A stretch of DNA of 61,188 nt from an uncultured Shinella sp. (GCF_946479415.1 NZ_CAMLFY010000015.1:1-61188); one strand, 5' to 3'; shown: positions 45,052 to 54,405, counted from the stretch's first letter. The notes: a model not told the origin generated them from the letters alone. Numbers and translations are program-made.

Positions 45052-45807
45052 TCATCGCCGCGTCATGAAGGCCTCGAAGGCGGCGCGGGCTTCCGGGCTC
45101 TTCAGCTGCGCCGCGAAGTGCCCAGCTTCTTCATCGATGCGCGTTGCGACATCCGCGCGGTCGCCGCGGATGAGGTTGCGGGCAATCGCCAAGGCCTTCG
45201 GCGGCTTGGCGGCGAGGCGTTTTGCGGCGGCGAGCGCCTGCTCCTCCACCGCCCCCGGCTCCACCACCGCATAGACGAGGCCCGCATCCCGCGCGGCGGT
45301 GGCGGAAAAACCATCGCCGGCCGCAAGCAGCGCGAAGGCGCGCTGGTGGCCCATCAGGCGCGGTGCGAGCAGGCTGGAAGCCGCCTCCGGCACCAGAGCG
45401 AGATCGACGAAGGGCGTTTTGAACTCCGTGCGGATCGAGGCATAGGTGAGGTCGCAGTGCAGGTGGATCGTCGTGCCGATGCCGATCGCCAGGCCATCGA
45501 CGCCGGAGACGAGCGGCTTCGTGTGGGCTGCCAGCGCATGCAGGAAATCGATCACCTCGCGCCCCATCGTGCCGCCCATGGCAAAGGCCATGAAGTCGTT
45601 GAGGTCATTGCCGGCGGAAAAGCAGCCTTCGGAGCCGAGGAAGACGGTGGCCCGCACGCTCTCGTCCGCATCCCCCGCCCTAAGCGCATCCGTCATCGCC
45701 TGGTACATGGCGCGCGTGAGGGCGTTCTTCTTCTCCACGCGGTTGAGGCGGATCACCTGCACGCCGGGGGCACTTTCCGGGCGCTCGATCAGGATATGGT
45801 CGGTCAT
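45052..45807 (-). CDS. enoyl-CoA hydratase/isomerase family protein
   Basis: 251-residue crotonase-fold protein. Oxyanion-hole segments SAGNDLNDFMAFAMGG and VSGVDGLAIGIGTTIHLHCDLTYAS are clear; the second contains the usual G-x-G. The catalytic Glu of true hydratases is uncertain (EAASSLL...), so it may be an isomerase or another crotonase. Translation starts 11 bp behind the acyl-CoA dehydrogenase stop, so the two share a beta-oxidation-like operon. Confidence 0.9.
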   Translation of the reverse strand: MTDHILIERPESAPGVQVIRLNRVEKKNALTRAMYQAMTDALRAGDADESVRATVFLGSEGCFSAGNDLNDFMAFAMGGTMGREVIDFLHALAAHTKPLVSGVDGLAIGIGTTIHLHCDLTYASIRTEFKTPFVDLALVPEAASSLLAPRLMGHQRAFALLAAGDGFSATAARDAGLVYAVVEPGAVEEQALAAAKRLAAKPPKALAIARNLIRGDRADVATRIDEEAGHFAAQLKSPEARAAFEAFMTRR

Positions 45808-45818
45808 TTATCTTCCCC

Positions 45819-47591
45819 TCAGCCGAGAACCGCGCGGGCCGCCGCAAGGCTTGCCGCACCGCTGATCACGCGATCCTTCAGCGCCGCCGTCTCACCGATG
45901 ATGTTTTCCGCGGCAAAGCGGCAGAGTGCTGCGCGTTCGCCATTGCGGCCATCGCCGCCATCGGCCAGCGCACCCTTGGCGAGATAGGCGCCGGTAAGCA
46001 CGAGACCGAAGAGCCGCTGATAGGGCGTGGCGCCGGCGAGTGCTTCAGCCTGCTTGCCCTCGGCCAGCGTGGCGAGCAGCCAGTCGGTGGCGGCTTCGAG
46101 ATCGGCGATGCTGGCTTCGAGCCGGTCGCCGGTCTCACCGAGCTCAGGCGCATTGGCCGCCCGTGCCTTGCCGGCGATATCACGCAGTTCCGCGATGAAA
46201 CCCTTGATATGGTTGCCATCGGACAGCGGCAGCTTGCGCGTCACGAGATCAATCGCCTGGATGCCGTTGGTGCCCTCGTAGATCGGCGCGATACGGGCAT
46301 CGCGGTAAAGGCGGGCGGCACCCGTCTCCTCGATGAAGCCCATGCCGCCGTGCACCTGCACGCCGAGCGAGGAGACATCGACGCCGGCATCGGTGGCGAA
46401 GCTTTTCGCGATGGGGGTGAGCAGGCTGGCGCGTTCGGCCCAGTGTTTCGCGTCCTCGCCATGCGCCATGTCGACGGCGTGCGCGCAGGCATAGGTGATG
46501 GCGCGCGCCCCCTGGGTCAGCGCTTTCATGGTCAGGAGCATGCGGGCGACATCCGGGTGCTCGATGATCGGGCTCATGCCGGAACCCTGCCAGCCCGGCG
46601 CCTTGCCCTGTGTGCGCTCCCTGGCATAGGCGATCGCCTTCTGCGTGGCGGCCTCGGCAATCGCCACACCCTGCATGCCGACGGCAAGCCGGGCATTGTT
46701 CATCATGGTGAACATGCAGGCGAGGCCGCGATTTTCCTCGCCGACGAGCCAGCCGATGGCGCCCGGCTCTTCGCCGAAGCGGCCGTCGCCATAGATCATG
46801 GTGCAGGTCGGCGAGCCATGAATGCCGAGCTTGTGTTCGATGGAATGGCAGTGCGCATCGTTGCGGGGGCCGAGCGAACCATCGGCATTGACGAGGAATT
46901 TCGGCACGAGGAACAGCGAGATGCCGCGCGTGCCGGCCGGCGCATCCGGCAGGCGGGCGAGCACTAGATGGACGATATTGTCGGTGAAATCATGTTCGCC
47001 ATAGGTGATGAAGATCTTCTGGCCGAACAGGCGGTAGGTGCCGTCATCGCGGCGCTCGGCGCGCGTCTTCATCACGCCGAGATCCGAACCGGCATGCGGC
47101 TCGGTGAGGTTCATCGAGCCCATCCATTCGCCGGAGACCATCTTCGGCAGATAGGTCGTCTTGAGATGGTCGGAACCGTGCGTGGTGAGCGCCTCGATGG
47201 CACCGATCGTCAGCGTCGGGCCGATCGCGAAGGCCATCGAACCGCTGTTCCACATTTCGAGCGCTGCGACATGCAGCATGTGGGGAAGCCCCTGCCCGCC
47301 GAAATCCGGCGTGGCGGTCAGCGAATTCCAGCCGCCTTCCGCCCAGGCCTTGTAGAGAGCCGGCCAGCCATCGGGCGTCTTCACTGCGCCATCGACGAAT
47401 CGTGCGCCCTGCCTGTCGCCGATCTCGGCGAGCGGCGCGACTTCCTCGCTGGCGAAACGGCCGGCTTCGGACAGGATGGCATCGACAAGGTCATCCGTGA
47501 GATCGCCAAGATGACCGCCTTCCAGCGCGGGGACGAGCCCCGCGACATGTTTCAGCGTGAACGCAATCTCCTCGACCGGCGCCTTGTACAT
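45819..47591 (-). CDS. acyl-CoA dehydrogenase (FadE5-like)
   Basis: 590 residues from ATG 47591 (MYKAPVEEIAF), the family's usual beginning; 15 codons of open frame upstream are not needed. Long acyl-CoA dehydrogenase with an extra C-terminal domain: FAD segments (GSMNLTEPHAGSDLG, FITYGEH), and the catalytic-base region IAPIYEGTNGIQAIDL typical of the group. It oxidises a long or branched acyl-CoA to the enoyl-CoA, which the next gene's product can hydrate. Confidence 0.93.
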   Translation of the reverse strand: MYKAPVEEIAFTLKHVAGLVPALEGGHLGDLTDDLVDAILSEAGRFASEEVAPLAEIGDRQGARFVDGAVKTPDGWPALYKAWAEGGWNSLTATPDFGGQGLPHMLHVAALEMWNSGSMAFAIGPTLTIGAIEALTTHGSDHLKTTYLPKMVSGEWMGSMNLTEPHAGSDLGVMKTRAERRDDGTYRLFGQKIFITYGEHDFTDNIVHLVLARLPDAPAGTRGISLFLVPKFLVNADGSLGPRNDAHCHSIEHKLGIHGSPTCTMIYGDGRFGEEPGAIGWLVGEENRGLACMFTMMNNARLAVGMQGVAIAEAATQKAIAYARERTQGKAPGWQGSGMSPIIEHPDVARMLLTMKALTQGARAITYACAHAVDMAHGEDAKHWAERASLLTPIAKSFATDAGVDVSSLGVQVHGGMGFIEETGAARLYRDARIAPIYEGTNGIQAIDLVTRKLPLSDGNHIKGFIAELRDIAGKARAANAPELGETGDRLEASIADLEAATDWLLATLAEGKQAEALAGATPYQRLFGLVLTGAYLAKGALADGGDGRNGERAALCRFAAENIIGETAALKDRVISGAASLAAARAVLG

Positions 47592-47662
47592 CACTATCCT
47601 CCTCCCGACCGCCATCAGGATTCGATCCGACGGCATTGTGCTTATGGCGAAGATTATTGATT

Positions 47663-47678
47663 TTTACGTAAACGTCAA
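47663..47678 (-). promoter_or_regulatory. LiuR-like palindrome ahead of the acyl-CoA dehydrogenase operon
   Basis: tttacgtaaacgtcaa (plus-strand reading) is a near-palindrome, 14 of 16 positions symmetric, containing the perfect tttacgtaaa (47663-47672). It ends 72 bp before the acyl-CoA dehydrogenase ATG, in a locally AT-rich promoter region. The sequence resembles the operator of the MerR-family LiuR regulators of branched-chain amino acid and fatty acid breakdown, as recalled; no regulator gene lies nearby. Confidence 0.55.
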
Positions 47679-47701
47679 TCTTTACGGCAGGCCGCCATAC
47701 G

Positions 47702-47737
47702 AAAACAGGCCACCCGGTTGGCGGACCGGGCAGCCTG
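47702..47737 (-). terminator. intrinsic terminator of the BA14K gene
   Basis: On the minus strand, arms caggctgcccgg (47737-47726) and ccgggtggcctg (47717-47706), 12 bases with one mismatch pair, are followed by TTTTC. It is 44 bp past the stop of the BA14K gene. Confidence 0.8.
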
Positions 47738-47780
47738 TCCTCTGTGCCGGGGGGACCGTCCGGCACGCTCTTGTCAGAGA

Positions 47781-48296
47781 TCAGCGATAGGGCGACATGC
47801 ACTGCCGGCGCGGGCCGCCATAGGGCTGATAGGTGTTGTCGTAAGCACGATACGAGCGGTAGCGGTTGGCGCACCAGTTCACATGCGAACCGCCGCCGAC
47901 ATAGCCGCGATCACTGGCAATGGCACCGCCGATGATGGCGCCTGCACCGAAGGCGGCCAACGGGAACCAGTAGCCGTCGTGGTGGCGATAGCCCGGACGG
48001 GCATAGCGATAGCCGCGATGTCCGCGATACCAGCCGTGGCGATAACCACGGTCACCGCGCCAGTGGCGATAGCCGCGATCGGCGCGCCAGCCGCGGTTAC
48101 CGCGTCCTTCACGCCAGATGCGCCGGCTGTCCAGCCCTTCGCGCCATTCGTTGTTGCGCACCAACTGGACGTCACCCTGTCCGCCCGTCGCCTGCACATT
48201 GGCCGATGCCAGCGGCATGGCCCCGGCCGGCACCACCGGCGTAAAAGCGAAAAGCGCCGACATCGCGACAGCAAAACATTTTCCTGAAAATCTCAT
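47781..48296 (-). CDS. BA14K family exported protein
   Basis: 171 residues from ATG 48296: signal peptide (about 1-26), an Arg/Tyr/Gly-rich middle with repeated RGYRH- and W-R-type steps (about 50-105), a hydrophobic glycine helix ([18 protein letters not shown]) and the BA14K C-terminal signature [31 protein letters not shown]14K is an immunoreactive, lectin-like Brucella protein; rhizobial homologues are envelope proteins of unknown function. Confidence 0.9.
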   Translation of the reverse strand: MRFSGKCFAVAMSALFAFTPVVPAGAMPLASANVQATGGQGDVQLVRNNEWREGLDSRRIWREGRGNRGWRADRGYRHWRGDRGYRHGWYRGHRGYRYARPGYRHHDGYWFPLAAFGAGAIIGGAIASDRGYVGGGSHVNWCANRYRSYRAYDNTYQPYGGPRRQCMSPYR

Positions 48297-48469
48297 GACT
48301 GTTCTCCCGGACGCACCGCCTCTCGGAGCGAGATTTGGCAGTTTCACATGATAACGGGCCTTGCCGACATTTGTTCCAGCCGATGGAAAAAACCGCGTTA
48401 GCGGAGCATTAACCATGTCTGCGTCACCATGGCCGTTCGCGGAGGATCGGGAATCGAACAGGAGCGTCC

Positions 48470-49564
48470 ATGGATCAGAAGCAGCTTTCCGGCCTTGCCG
48501 CCCTTTTCCTTTCCGCAGCCCTGCCCTTTTCCGCCGGTGCGGCCACCGTCGAGCCATGGAAGAAATCGCAGAACGCCATCGTCATCGATGCCTATGAGCT
48601 GAACGAGATCGACTGGTCGGAAATGCTCTCCGACAAGCGCATTGCCGGCTTCATCTCCAAGGCTTCGGACGGCCTGCCGGAAAGCTATAGCTGCAAGGGC
48701 GAGCACAGCGGCGACACGGTGGCGCATTGCAAGACGATGTGGCGCAAATACGCGGTGAGCCGCGAACTCTACGAGACACGCCGGCTGCTCGCCCGTGCCA
48801 AGGGTCTGCTCTGGGGCGCCTACCATCTTGCGCGTCCCGGCAATCCGATCGATCAGGCCAACCATTTCCTCGACTATGCCAATCCGCAGGACGATGAAAT
48901 GATGGTGCTCGACATCGAGGGCATCGATCCCGACAAGTACATGTCGCTCGAGGATGCCCAGATCTTCGCAGGCCATATCAAGACGCGCACCGGGCGTTAT
49001 CCGGTGCTCTACACGAACCATTCCACCGCCCGCACCATCGCGCTCAACCGCGACAAGTACCGTATCCTCTCGCGCCTGCCGCTCTGGTATGCCCGCTACA
49101 AGCCGGGCATCGAGGGTGCGTTCCCGATGGGCAATTGGGACAGTTACGCGCTCTGGCAGTTTTCCGCCGGCGTCAATTGCTCCAAGCGCCGTTGCCCCTA
49201 TCGCGTGAAGGGCGCGGAAAACGATATCGACGTCAATGTCGCGCCGATGAGCAAGGCCGACCTCGCCAAGACCTGGGCCTTCGGCAGCCTTTTGCCGGAA
49301 AAGCCGGTCGAGCCGGTCGACACGATGCTGACGGCCTCCATTCCGGCAGGCGGCTCCTTCCAGGCGACCGTGAAAGCCGAAGCCGCCGCCGGCATGGGTG
49401 CACAGACGGCAGGTGCCATCACGCCCGCCTCAGGCACGACGGCATCGTTCCCCGTTGCCGTCAGCGCCGAAGTGCGGGCCGGCATCATGGCGAACGGAAC
49501 GGCCAGCACGACGCTAGGCCGCCGCATGGTCGAGGTGACGCCGCTGAACTATCAGGATTTCTGA
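48470..49564 (+). CDS. glycoside hydrolase family 25 lysozyme-like protein
   Basis: 364 residues. Signal peptide about 1-23, then a GH25 TIM-barrel with the acidic residues in IVIDAYE and MVLDIEG (catalytic D and E of the family), [10 protein letters not shown], and [10 protein letters not shown]; the last 90 residues are Ala/Gly/Thr-rich, possibly an attachment tail. It probably cleaves peptidoglycan. Alone on its strand, with GGAGCGTCC before ATG. Confidence 0.9.
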   Translation: MDQKQLSGLAALFLSAALPFSAGAATVEPWKKSQNAIVIDAYELNEIDWSEMLSDKRIAGFISKASDGLPESYSCKGEHSGDTVAHCKTMWRKYAVSRELYETRRLLARAKGLLWGAYHLARPGNPIDQANHFLDYANPQDDEMMVLDIEGIDPDKYMSLEDAQIFAGHIKTRTGRYPVLYTNHSTARTIALNRDKYRILSRLPLWYARYKPGIEGAFPMGNWDSYALWQFSAGVNCSKRRCPYRVKGAENDIDVNVAPMSKADLAKTWAFGSLLPEKPVEPVDTMLTASIPAGGSFQATVKAEAAAGMGAQTAGAITPASGTTASFPVAVSAEVRAGIMANGTASTTLGRRMVEVTPLNYQDF

Positions 49565-49607
49565 GAGACTTTTCCGCCGGCGCAGCGAGACTGCACCGGC
49601 GCGTCTC

Positions 49608-50711
49608 TTACGCCTCGATCTGCACGTCGCCGACCGGCCTTGAGCAGCAGGCGAGGATGTAGCCTTCCTCGATCTCGTCATCGAGGATGCCGCCATTGTG
49701 GCGCATCTCGACTTCGCCCGAGACCTTCATCACCCGGCAAGTGCCGCAGAGGCCGCCCTCGCAGGCCGCACCGATGCGCACGCCGGCGGCGCGGGCGGTC
49801 TGGAGGATCGTCTGGCCGGGCGGGCATTTGGCGTCCTTGCCGGCCATGGTGAAGGTGACGGTCGAGACGGCGTCGGCATCGACCGCCTGCTCGCCGGCAC
49901 CGGCGCGGATGGCGATCTCCTCCGGGGCGGGCGCATTGGCCGGCTGGAAGCTCTCCTCGTGGTAGCGGTTCATATCGAAGCCGCAGACCTTCAGCATGTC
50001 CTTGACGCCGCGCATGAACGGTTCGGGACCACAGCAGAAGACCGTGCGCTCGCGGAAATCAGGCGCGAGAAGCGAGAGACGGGCGGCATCGATGCGACCG
50101 CGCAGGCCATGCCAGCCGTCACGCGGATTGTGACCTTCCACGACGAAGCCGAGCGCGAGGTTCGGCATCTGGGCGGCGAGACATTCGAGTTCCGGCTTGA
50201 ACAGCAGGTCCTCGGGCTTGCGGGCGCAGGAGACGAAGGCGACATTGGATTGCGGCGCGCAATCGGCCATCCAGCGGGTCATCGACATCATCGGCGTCAC
50301 ACCGGAGCCGGCCGAGATGAAGAGGTATTTTTCCGCGGGGTAACGCACGAAGGAGAAGTCGCCGAGCGGGCCGAAGGCCTTCAGCTTCATGCCGGGGCGC
50401 AGATGATCGAACATCCAGCGCGTGCCGATCGAGTTCTTCTGCGCCTTGACCGTCACCGCGACGGAGAACGGCCGCGAGGGCGTCGAGGACAGCGTGTAGG
50501 TGCGCATGACCGGCTCGTCTTCCGACACCGGCAGCTCCAGCGTGACGAACTGGCCCGGCAGATAGCGGAACCAGTTCTTCTGATCTGAGCTGAAGGTGAA
50601 GGTCATCACATCGGCCGTTTCCACGGTGGCGGCGATGCATTCCAAGAGGTTATGGCGATCGTGCCAGGGATGAAGCTCGTCGAAATGACGGAAATGGCTC
50701 GAAATCGTCAT
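49608..50711 (-). CDS. gbcB: flavin/2Fe-2S reductase component (GbcB-like)
   Basis: 367 residues: FAD-binding domain with RTYTLSSTPS, NAD-binding half with SAGSGVTPMMSM and CCGPEPFM, and a C-terminal plant-type 2Fe-2S ferredoxin with C-x4-C-x2-C (ACEGGLCGTC) and the fourth Cys near 356. This order is that of GbcB and the stachydrine-demethylase reductase, which pass electrons from NAD(P)H to the Rieske partner. One base separates it from the preceding gbcA-like gene. Confidence 0.88.
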   Translation of the reverse strand: MTISSHFRHFDELHPWHDRHNLLECIAATVETADVMTFTFSSDQKNWFRYLPGQFVTLELPVSEDEPVMRTYTLSSTPSRPFSVAVTVKAQKNSIGTRWMFDHLRPGMKLKAFGPLGDFSFVRYPAEKYLFISAGSGVTPMMSMTRWMADCAPQSNVAFVSCARKPEDLLFKPELECLAAQMPNLALGFVVEGHNPRDGWHGLRGRIDAARLSLLAPDFRERTVFCCGPEPFMRGVKDMLKVCGFDMNRYHEESFQPANAPAPEEIAIRAGAGEQAVDADAVSTVTFTMAGKDAKCPPGQTILQTARAAGVRIGAACEGGLCGTCRVMKVSGEVEMRHNGGILDDEIEEGYILACCSRPVGDVQIEA

Positions 50712-50712
50712 G

Positions 50713-51954
50713 TCAGGCCACCCGCGACATCGGTTTCTTGGTGTCCAGCCGGTCGATCATGAAGTTCGAATACCATTCGACGAACTGCATGACGCCACCC
50801 TCGTCTTCCGGCGAATAGGGGCCGGGCTGGTAGGCCGGCGAGCGGATGCCGAAGGCGTTTTCCTCGACGATCCGGCGATCCTGGTCGTTGGTCTCGGTCC
50901 AGACATGGGTGAGTTCATCGAGGCGGTAATCGACGCCCTCGACGGCATCCTTGTTGACCAGCCACTTGGTCGTGACCTGCGTCAGCTCGGGACCGAGCGG
51001 CAGGACGCGGAAGGTGATGGCGTGGTCGGCCAGCACGTGGTTCCAGGTCGTGGGGTAATGGAAGAGCAGCAGCGTGCCGATACCACTTTCCGAGATGTCG
51101 TTCGAGAGCGGGCGCTGGACGGCGCGCGCACCGGACATGGTGTAGCTCTCGGCATCCTGAATGAGCGGCATGCGGGCGGCGCGGAACTGGCCGGTGGGTG
51201 ACATGCGGAATTCGCTTGGCAGGCCGGATGCCTCGCATTTCGCCCAATGCGCTGCAATGACCGGATCGTCCTTGGCGCCCTGCACGCCCGTGGCGCTTGG
51301 TGCTTCCGGATAGGTGCGGCAGAGTTCGGGATGGTTGGCGGCGCAGTGATAGCACTCGCGGTTGTTTTCCCAGACGAGCTTCCAGTTGCCCTTCTCGATG
51401 ATCGTGCTTTCGAAGGCGACCTTGGTTTCGCCGAGGCGATGACGGGCGAGATAGGGTTCTGCCGTGCTGCGGAAGGCGGAGAAATCCGGGGACTGATCGG
51501 CAAGGCAGATGAAGATGTAGCCGCCGAGAGTTTCGCAATGGATCGGCTTCAGGCTGTGCTGCGTCCTGTCGAAATCCTCCGCCATGTGGCGGGCGAAGAG
51601 CAGCGAGCCGTCGAGCTCGTAGGTCCACTGGTGATAGGGACAGACGAGCTTGGCCGAGGTGCCCTTGTGCTGGGTGCAGACGCGCGAGCCGCGATGGCGG
51701 CAGGAATTGTGCAGCGCGCGGACCGTGCCCGAGCGGTCGCGGGTGATGACGACGGGGTAATCGCCGACCTGCACGGTGAAATAATTGCCGGCCTTGGGGA
51801 TTTCGCAGTCATGGCCGATGAACAGCCAGTCGCGATACCAGATCGTCTCCATGTCGAGCTTGTAATGATCGGGGTCGATGTAGAAGGCCTGCTCGAGGCT
51901 GTGGCCTTCACGCCGGTTCTTCAGCTTGCGGAGCACGTCGCTGCGGATATCCAT
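50713..51954 (-). CDS. gbcA: Rieske non-haem iron oxygenase, glycine betaine monooxygenase type
   Basis: 413 residues from ATG 51954, which has AGGA six bases upstream; another ATG 12 bases earlier is weaker. Rieske centre C85-x-H87 and C105-x2-H108; mononuclear iron ligands H203 and H208 in ECYHCAANHPEL. It resembles GbcA, which oxidatively demethylates glycine betaine to dimethylglycine and formaldehyde, or related stachydrine and carnitine oxygenases; the exact substrate is inferred. Headed by a cobalamin riboswitch. Confidence 0.88.
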   Translation of the reverse strand: MDIRSDVLRKLKNRREGHSLEQAFYIDPDHYKLDMETIWYRDWLFIGHDCEIPKAGNYFTVQVGDYPVVITRDRSGTVRALHNSCRHRGSRVCTQHKGTSAKLVCPYHQWTYELDGSLLFARHMAEDFDRTQHSLKPIHCETLGGYIFICLADQSPDFSAFRSTAEPYLARHRLGETKVAFESTIIEKGNWKLVWENNRECYHCAANHPELCRTYPEAPSATGVQGAKDDPVIAAHWAKCEASGLPSEFRMSPTGQFRAARMPLIQDAESYTMSGARAVQRPLSNDISESGIGTLLLFHYPTTWNHVLADHAITFRVLPLGPELTQVTTKWLVNKDAVEGVDYRLDELTHVWTETNDQDRRIVEENAFGIRSPAYQPGPYSPEDEGGVMQFVEWYSNFMIDRLDTKKPMSRVA

Positions 51955-52580
51955 GGCAATCCTCATAAGTCCAGTTTGGGGATGAGGCGCACGGAGGAGA
52001 CGGCATCCAGGCAGGGAAAGCCCGGCATGCACGCTTCCCGGCCGCCCGCCGCAGCCAGTCACGATCTTTTCTCCAGGCTGGTTTCCGGGCTGAGGAGTGG
52101 TCATTGCGGGCAGAGCCTGCGACCGATGCGGCGCCTTCCCAGACTTCCGTCCAGTGGCTTTTTGCCGCTTTTTCTCCAACACCGTTGCGGGGGCAGCGCC
52201 GGATTTCAACCGGCTTCCCAATTCTCCACCCTCCCTAGAAGGCGACACCTTGAGTGTCTTTATCTAACCGCAAGAATCATCGATCGACATGTCAAAAAAC
52301 GACGCGCTTCCATGATTTGACGACAGTCAAAAAATGGATGAGGCGCCCTCATCACTCTTATTTATCTTTATGTATCAATATAATATGCCTTTTAACCGCG
52401 CAAGGTGGCGCCTGAATGGGCAAAGGGGCACACAAAGAAGCAAGTTGTCATATTGCGACCAGCAAAACACCCCTGCAAGGTTTCAGGGGGTAAACGGCAA
52501 GGAATGCTTAACGGCGTTTCCATAAACTTCCGCTATCAGGGCGCGAACACACAGCGCCGCGCGAGCAGGGAGTGCCGGGC
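51955..52580. other. regulatory region upstream of gbcAB
   Basis: About 625 bp without a protein gene. From 52073 to 52250 it holds a cobalamin riboswitch on the minus strand (listed separately). 51967-52072 is its expression platform and leader, with GC-rich inverted segments (gggaa...ttccc around 51999-52040). From 52251 to 52570 it is AT-rich and must carry promoters for both divergent units; minus-strand TTGAC steps occur near 52296 and 52325, but no full promoter could be fixed. Confidence 0.5.
52073..52250 (-). ncRNA. cobalamin (B12) riboswitch
   Basis: Read on the minus strand, the order of conserved blocks matches the class: GGTG at the 5' end, GGGAAGCCGG then TTGAAATCCGGC (consensus GGGAA..GGTG.AA.TCC), GCTGCCCCCGCAACGGTG (consensus CTG.CCCGCAACTGT), GCCACTGG, GGGAAGG and the closing AGCCCGGAAACCAGCC (the B12-box region). 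It begins about 300 bp and ends 118 bp before the gbcA start codon, on the same strand. Ligand binding would usually switch the downstream genes off. Confidence 0.93.
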
Positions 52581-53192
52581 GTGCAGCAGCAGACGAAGTT
52601 TCGCTATTACGATGCCGTCGCCTACAAGCGCGAAAACCCGCCGAAATCCGCCGTGCACACGGAGTTCCTGCGCACCGGCCGCATCGACCGCACTCCAGAC
52701 AACTGGAGCCCGAGCGAGAAGCGCTACCTCTCCTATGCCGAGGTAGCTGAACGCACGGGCCGCAAGCTGGAACGCGCCGGCTCCGTCACGCATGACCGCA
52801 TCAACGGCTTTCACCGCTCGATCCAGTTTCCGAAGCTGATCTTCCACCGCACACTCGCGGAGACGCCGCATCTCGGCTACTGCCACATCACGGTGGCCAA
52901 TTCGAGCTTCGCGGATTTCCAGAATGTGCAATGGGCCTTCTACATGGCCAATTTCTTTGCCGAGATCGGCGAGGAAGAACAGTTCTTCGCCGGCATTTCG
53001 AAAAAGCAGGGCCGCATGTATTTCGCCGTCGCCATCACGCCGACGGACCACGAAGGCCGTCTCGCGATCGACCGCAAGGTGCGCGGCAACGGCGTGATTT
53101 TCCGCACGGATGATCCGAAGCTCGCCATGAAGAACGTGCTGATGCTCGGCGCCCGCAATGAGGCTCTGCGCAAGATCATTCAGGCGCTTTAA
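52581..53192 (+). CDS. conserved hypothetical protein
   Basis: 203 residues from GTG 52581, chosen because AGGGAG then lies eight bases upstream; GTG 52572 is the alternative. Soluble and alpha/beta in pattern, with blocks KFRYYDAVAYKRENPP, HLGYCHITVANSSFADFQNVQ and GRMYFAVAITPTDHEGRLAID. I do not recognise a characterised family (DUF6656 of Rhizobiaceae is possible, from memory). It is divergent from the gbcAB unit and convergent with the following GGDEF gene. Confidence 0.7.
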   Translation: MQQQTKFRYYDAVAYKRENPPKSAVHTEFLRTGRIDRTPDNWSPSEKRYLSYAEVAERTGRKLERAGSVTHDRINGFHRSIQFPKLIFHRTLAETPHLGYCHITVANSSFADFQNVQWAFYMANFFAEIGEEEQFFAGISKKQGRMYFAVAITPTDHEGRLAIDRKVRGNGVIFRTDDPKLAMKNVLMLGARNEALRKIIQAL

Positions 53193-53195
53193 AAC

Positions 53196-54248
53196 TCAAG
53201 CCCCCCTATAAAGCATCCATTCCTTGCCCGCCGGCACCTCGTCGCCACGGCCGTAGACGACGATCTGGTCGCCGCCGGAGGCCTTGGCTTCCAGAAGCGC
53301 CCGTTCGCAGGCCGAGGACAGGTCGAGCGCGCTGTCGGCGCGATCCGACATGCAGAGGCCGGCCGACAGGGTGAGATGGCCGAGATTGCGGTTGGTGCGC
53401 GGATCGCGCAATGCCACCGTCTGGAAGGCCGCGCGCAGGAGATCGATCAGCCGCTCCACCTCGCCTTCGTCGGAGGTGTTGAACAGGAACCCGAAACGCA
53501 GGCCGTCGAAGCGCACGGCGAGGTCGTTTGCCGGAAAGGCCTGGCGGATGAGGCCGCCATAGAAGGTCACGAGATGGTCGGACAGCGCCTCGATCTGGGC
53601 GGGCGAGAAGCGGCGTTCGGCATCCACCTCCGCGACCACGACGCCGCAGAGCATCGGCAGATCGGGATTTACATAGACGCGGGCGAGCGCTTTGTTGAAA
53701 GCACGGCGGTTTCCGAGCTTGGTCGGCGGATCGACGAATTTCATCGCCTCGAATTCCGCCATCTCCTTCTGGATGCCGTCCATCGTGGCCGATTGCGCGG
53801 CGACCTTTTCCGCCATCTCCGCCGTGTGGGTGACACGCAGTTCCGTGGCGCGCTGCAGGGCCTCGAGCGAGCTGCCGAGCGCCCCGCCGACGCTGCCGAT
53901 CACCTGCGAGGCCTCGCCGATCAGGCGGCCGTAGTCGTTCAGCGAGGAGCGTTCCTGGCTGAGCAGGTCCATGAAATTGCTCATCTCGTTGCTGATCGCT
54001 CCGGCGGAGCGTTGCAGCACGCTCGCCTCGTGCTGGTGCGGCAGGTATTTCCGGCCGAGTTCATCGAGGGCGGCCTGGGTCTTGTATTTGCCGAGGGCGA
54101 TGAAGTCGCGCACGAGATCCGGATTGCTGCCGGCATAGGCCTCGTAGACCAGTTCGTAATTGCGCGGCAGGCCGTCTATGCCCATCTGCTTCATGGCCGT
54201 TGCAACGCGCAAGGCGATGTCGGTGGTCGAGGATTTCCTGGTAGCCAT
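53196..54248 (-). CDS. degenerate GGDEF-domain protein
   Basis: 350 residues. An N-terminal helical domain (about 1-75, MKQMGIDGLPRNYELVYEAYAG) and a coiled coil (about 95-165) precede a GGDEF-like domain with DPPTKLGNRRAFNKAL. The active site is lost: GGDEF is replaced by D248-G-L-R-F252, and the metal-binding D-x-D-x-F-K strand reads EVDAERRF. It cannot be a normal diguanylate cyclase; a GTP or c-di-GMP sensor or a scaffold is possible. No membrane helix. Confidence 0.85.
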   Translation of the reverse strand: MATRKSSTTDIALRVATAMKQMGIDGLPRNYELVYEAYAGSNPDLVRDFIALGKYKTQAALDELGRKYLPHQHEASVLQRSAGAISNEMSNFMDLLSQERSSLNDYGRLIGEASQVIGSVGGALGSSLEALQRATELRVTHTAEMAEKVAAQSATMDGIQKEMAEFEAMKFVDPPTKLGNRRAFNKALARVYVNPDLPMLCGVVVAEVDAERRFSPAQIEALSDHLVTFYGGLIRQAFPANDLAVRFDGLRFGFLFNTSDEGEVERLIDLLRAAFQTVALRDPRTNRNLGHLTLSAGLCMSDRADSALDLSSACERALLEAKASGGDQIVVYGRGDEVPAGKEWMLYRGA

Positions 54249-54405
54249 TCAGATGCGGACCTGCTTGCGGAACGTTTCAGCCTATCGATAACAGACCGGT
54301 CTTTCGGCCCCTCTAATCCGGTCGTTCACATTTTAGCCAACCGTCGAACTCTTGGCATTTGCCGGCAAAGCCCTGTAAAGGAAGCGGCAAAGACGGAAGG
54401 GCGAG

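Noticed and set aside
47930..48150. Tandem repeats in the BA14K gene as a CRISPR-like or satellite array
   Set aside because: The short periodicity is codon-level, from an Arg/Tyr/Gly-rich protein segment; there are no constant repeats with unique spacers.
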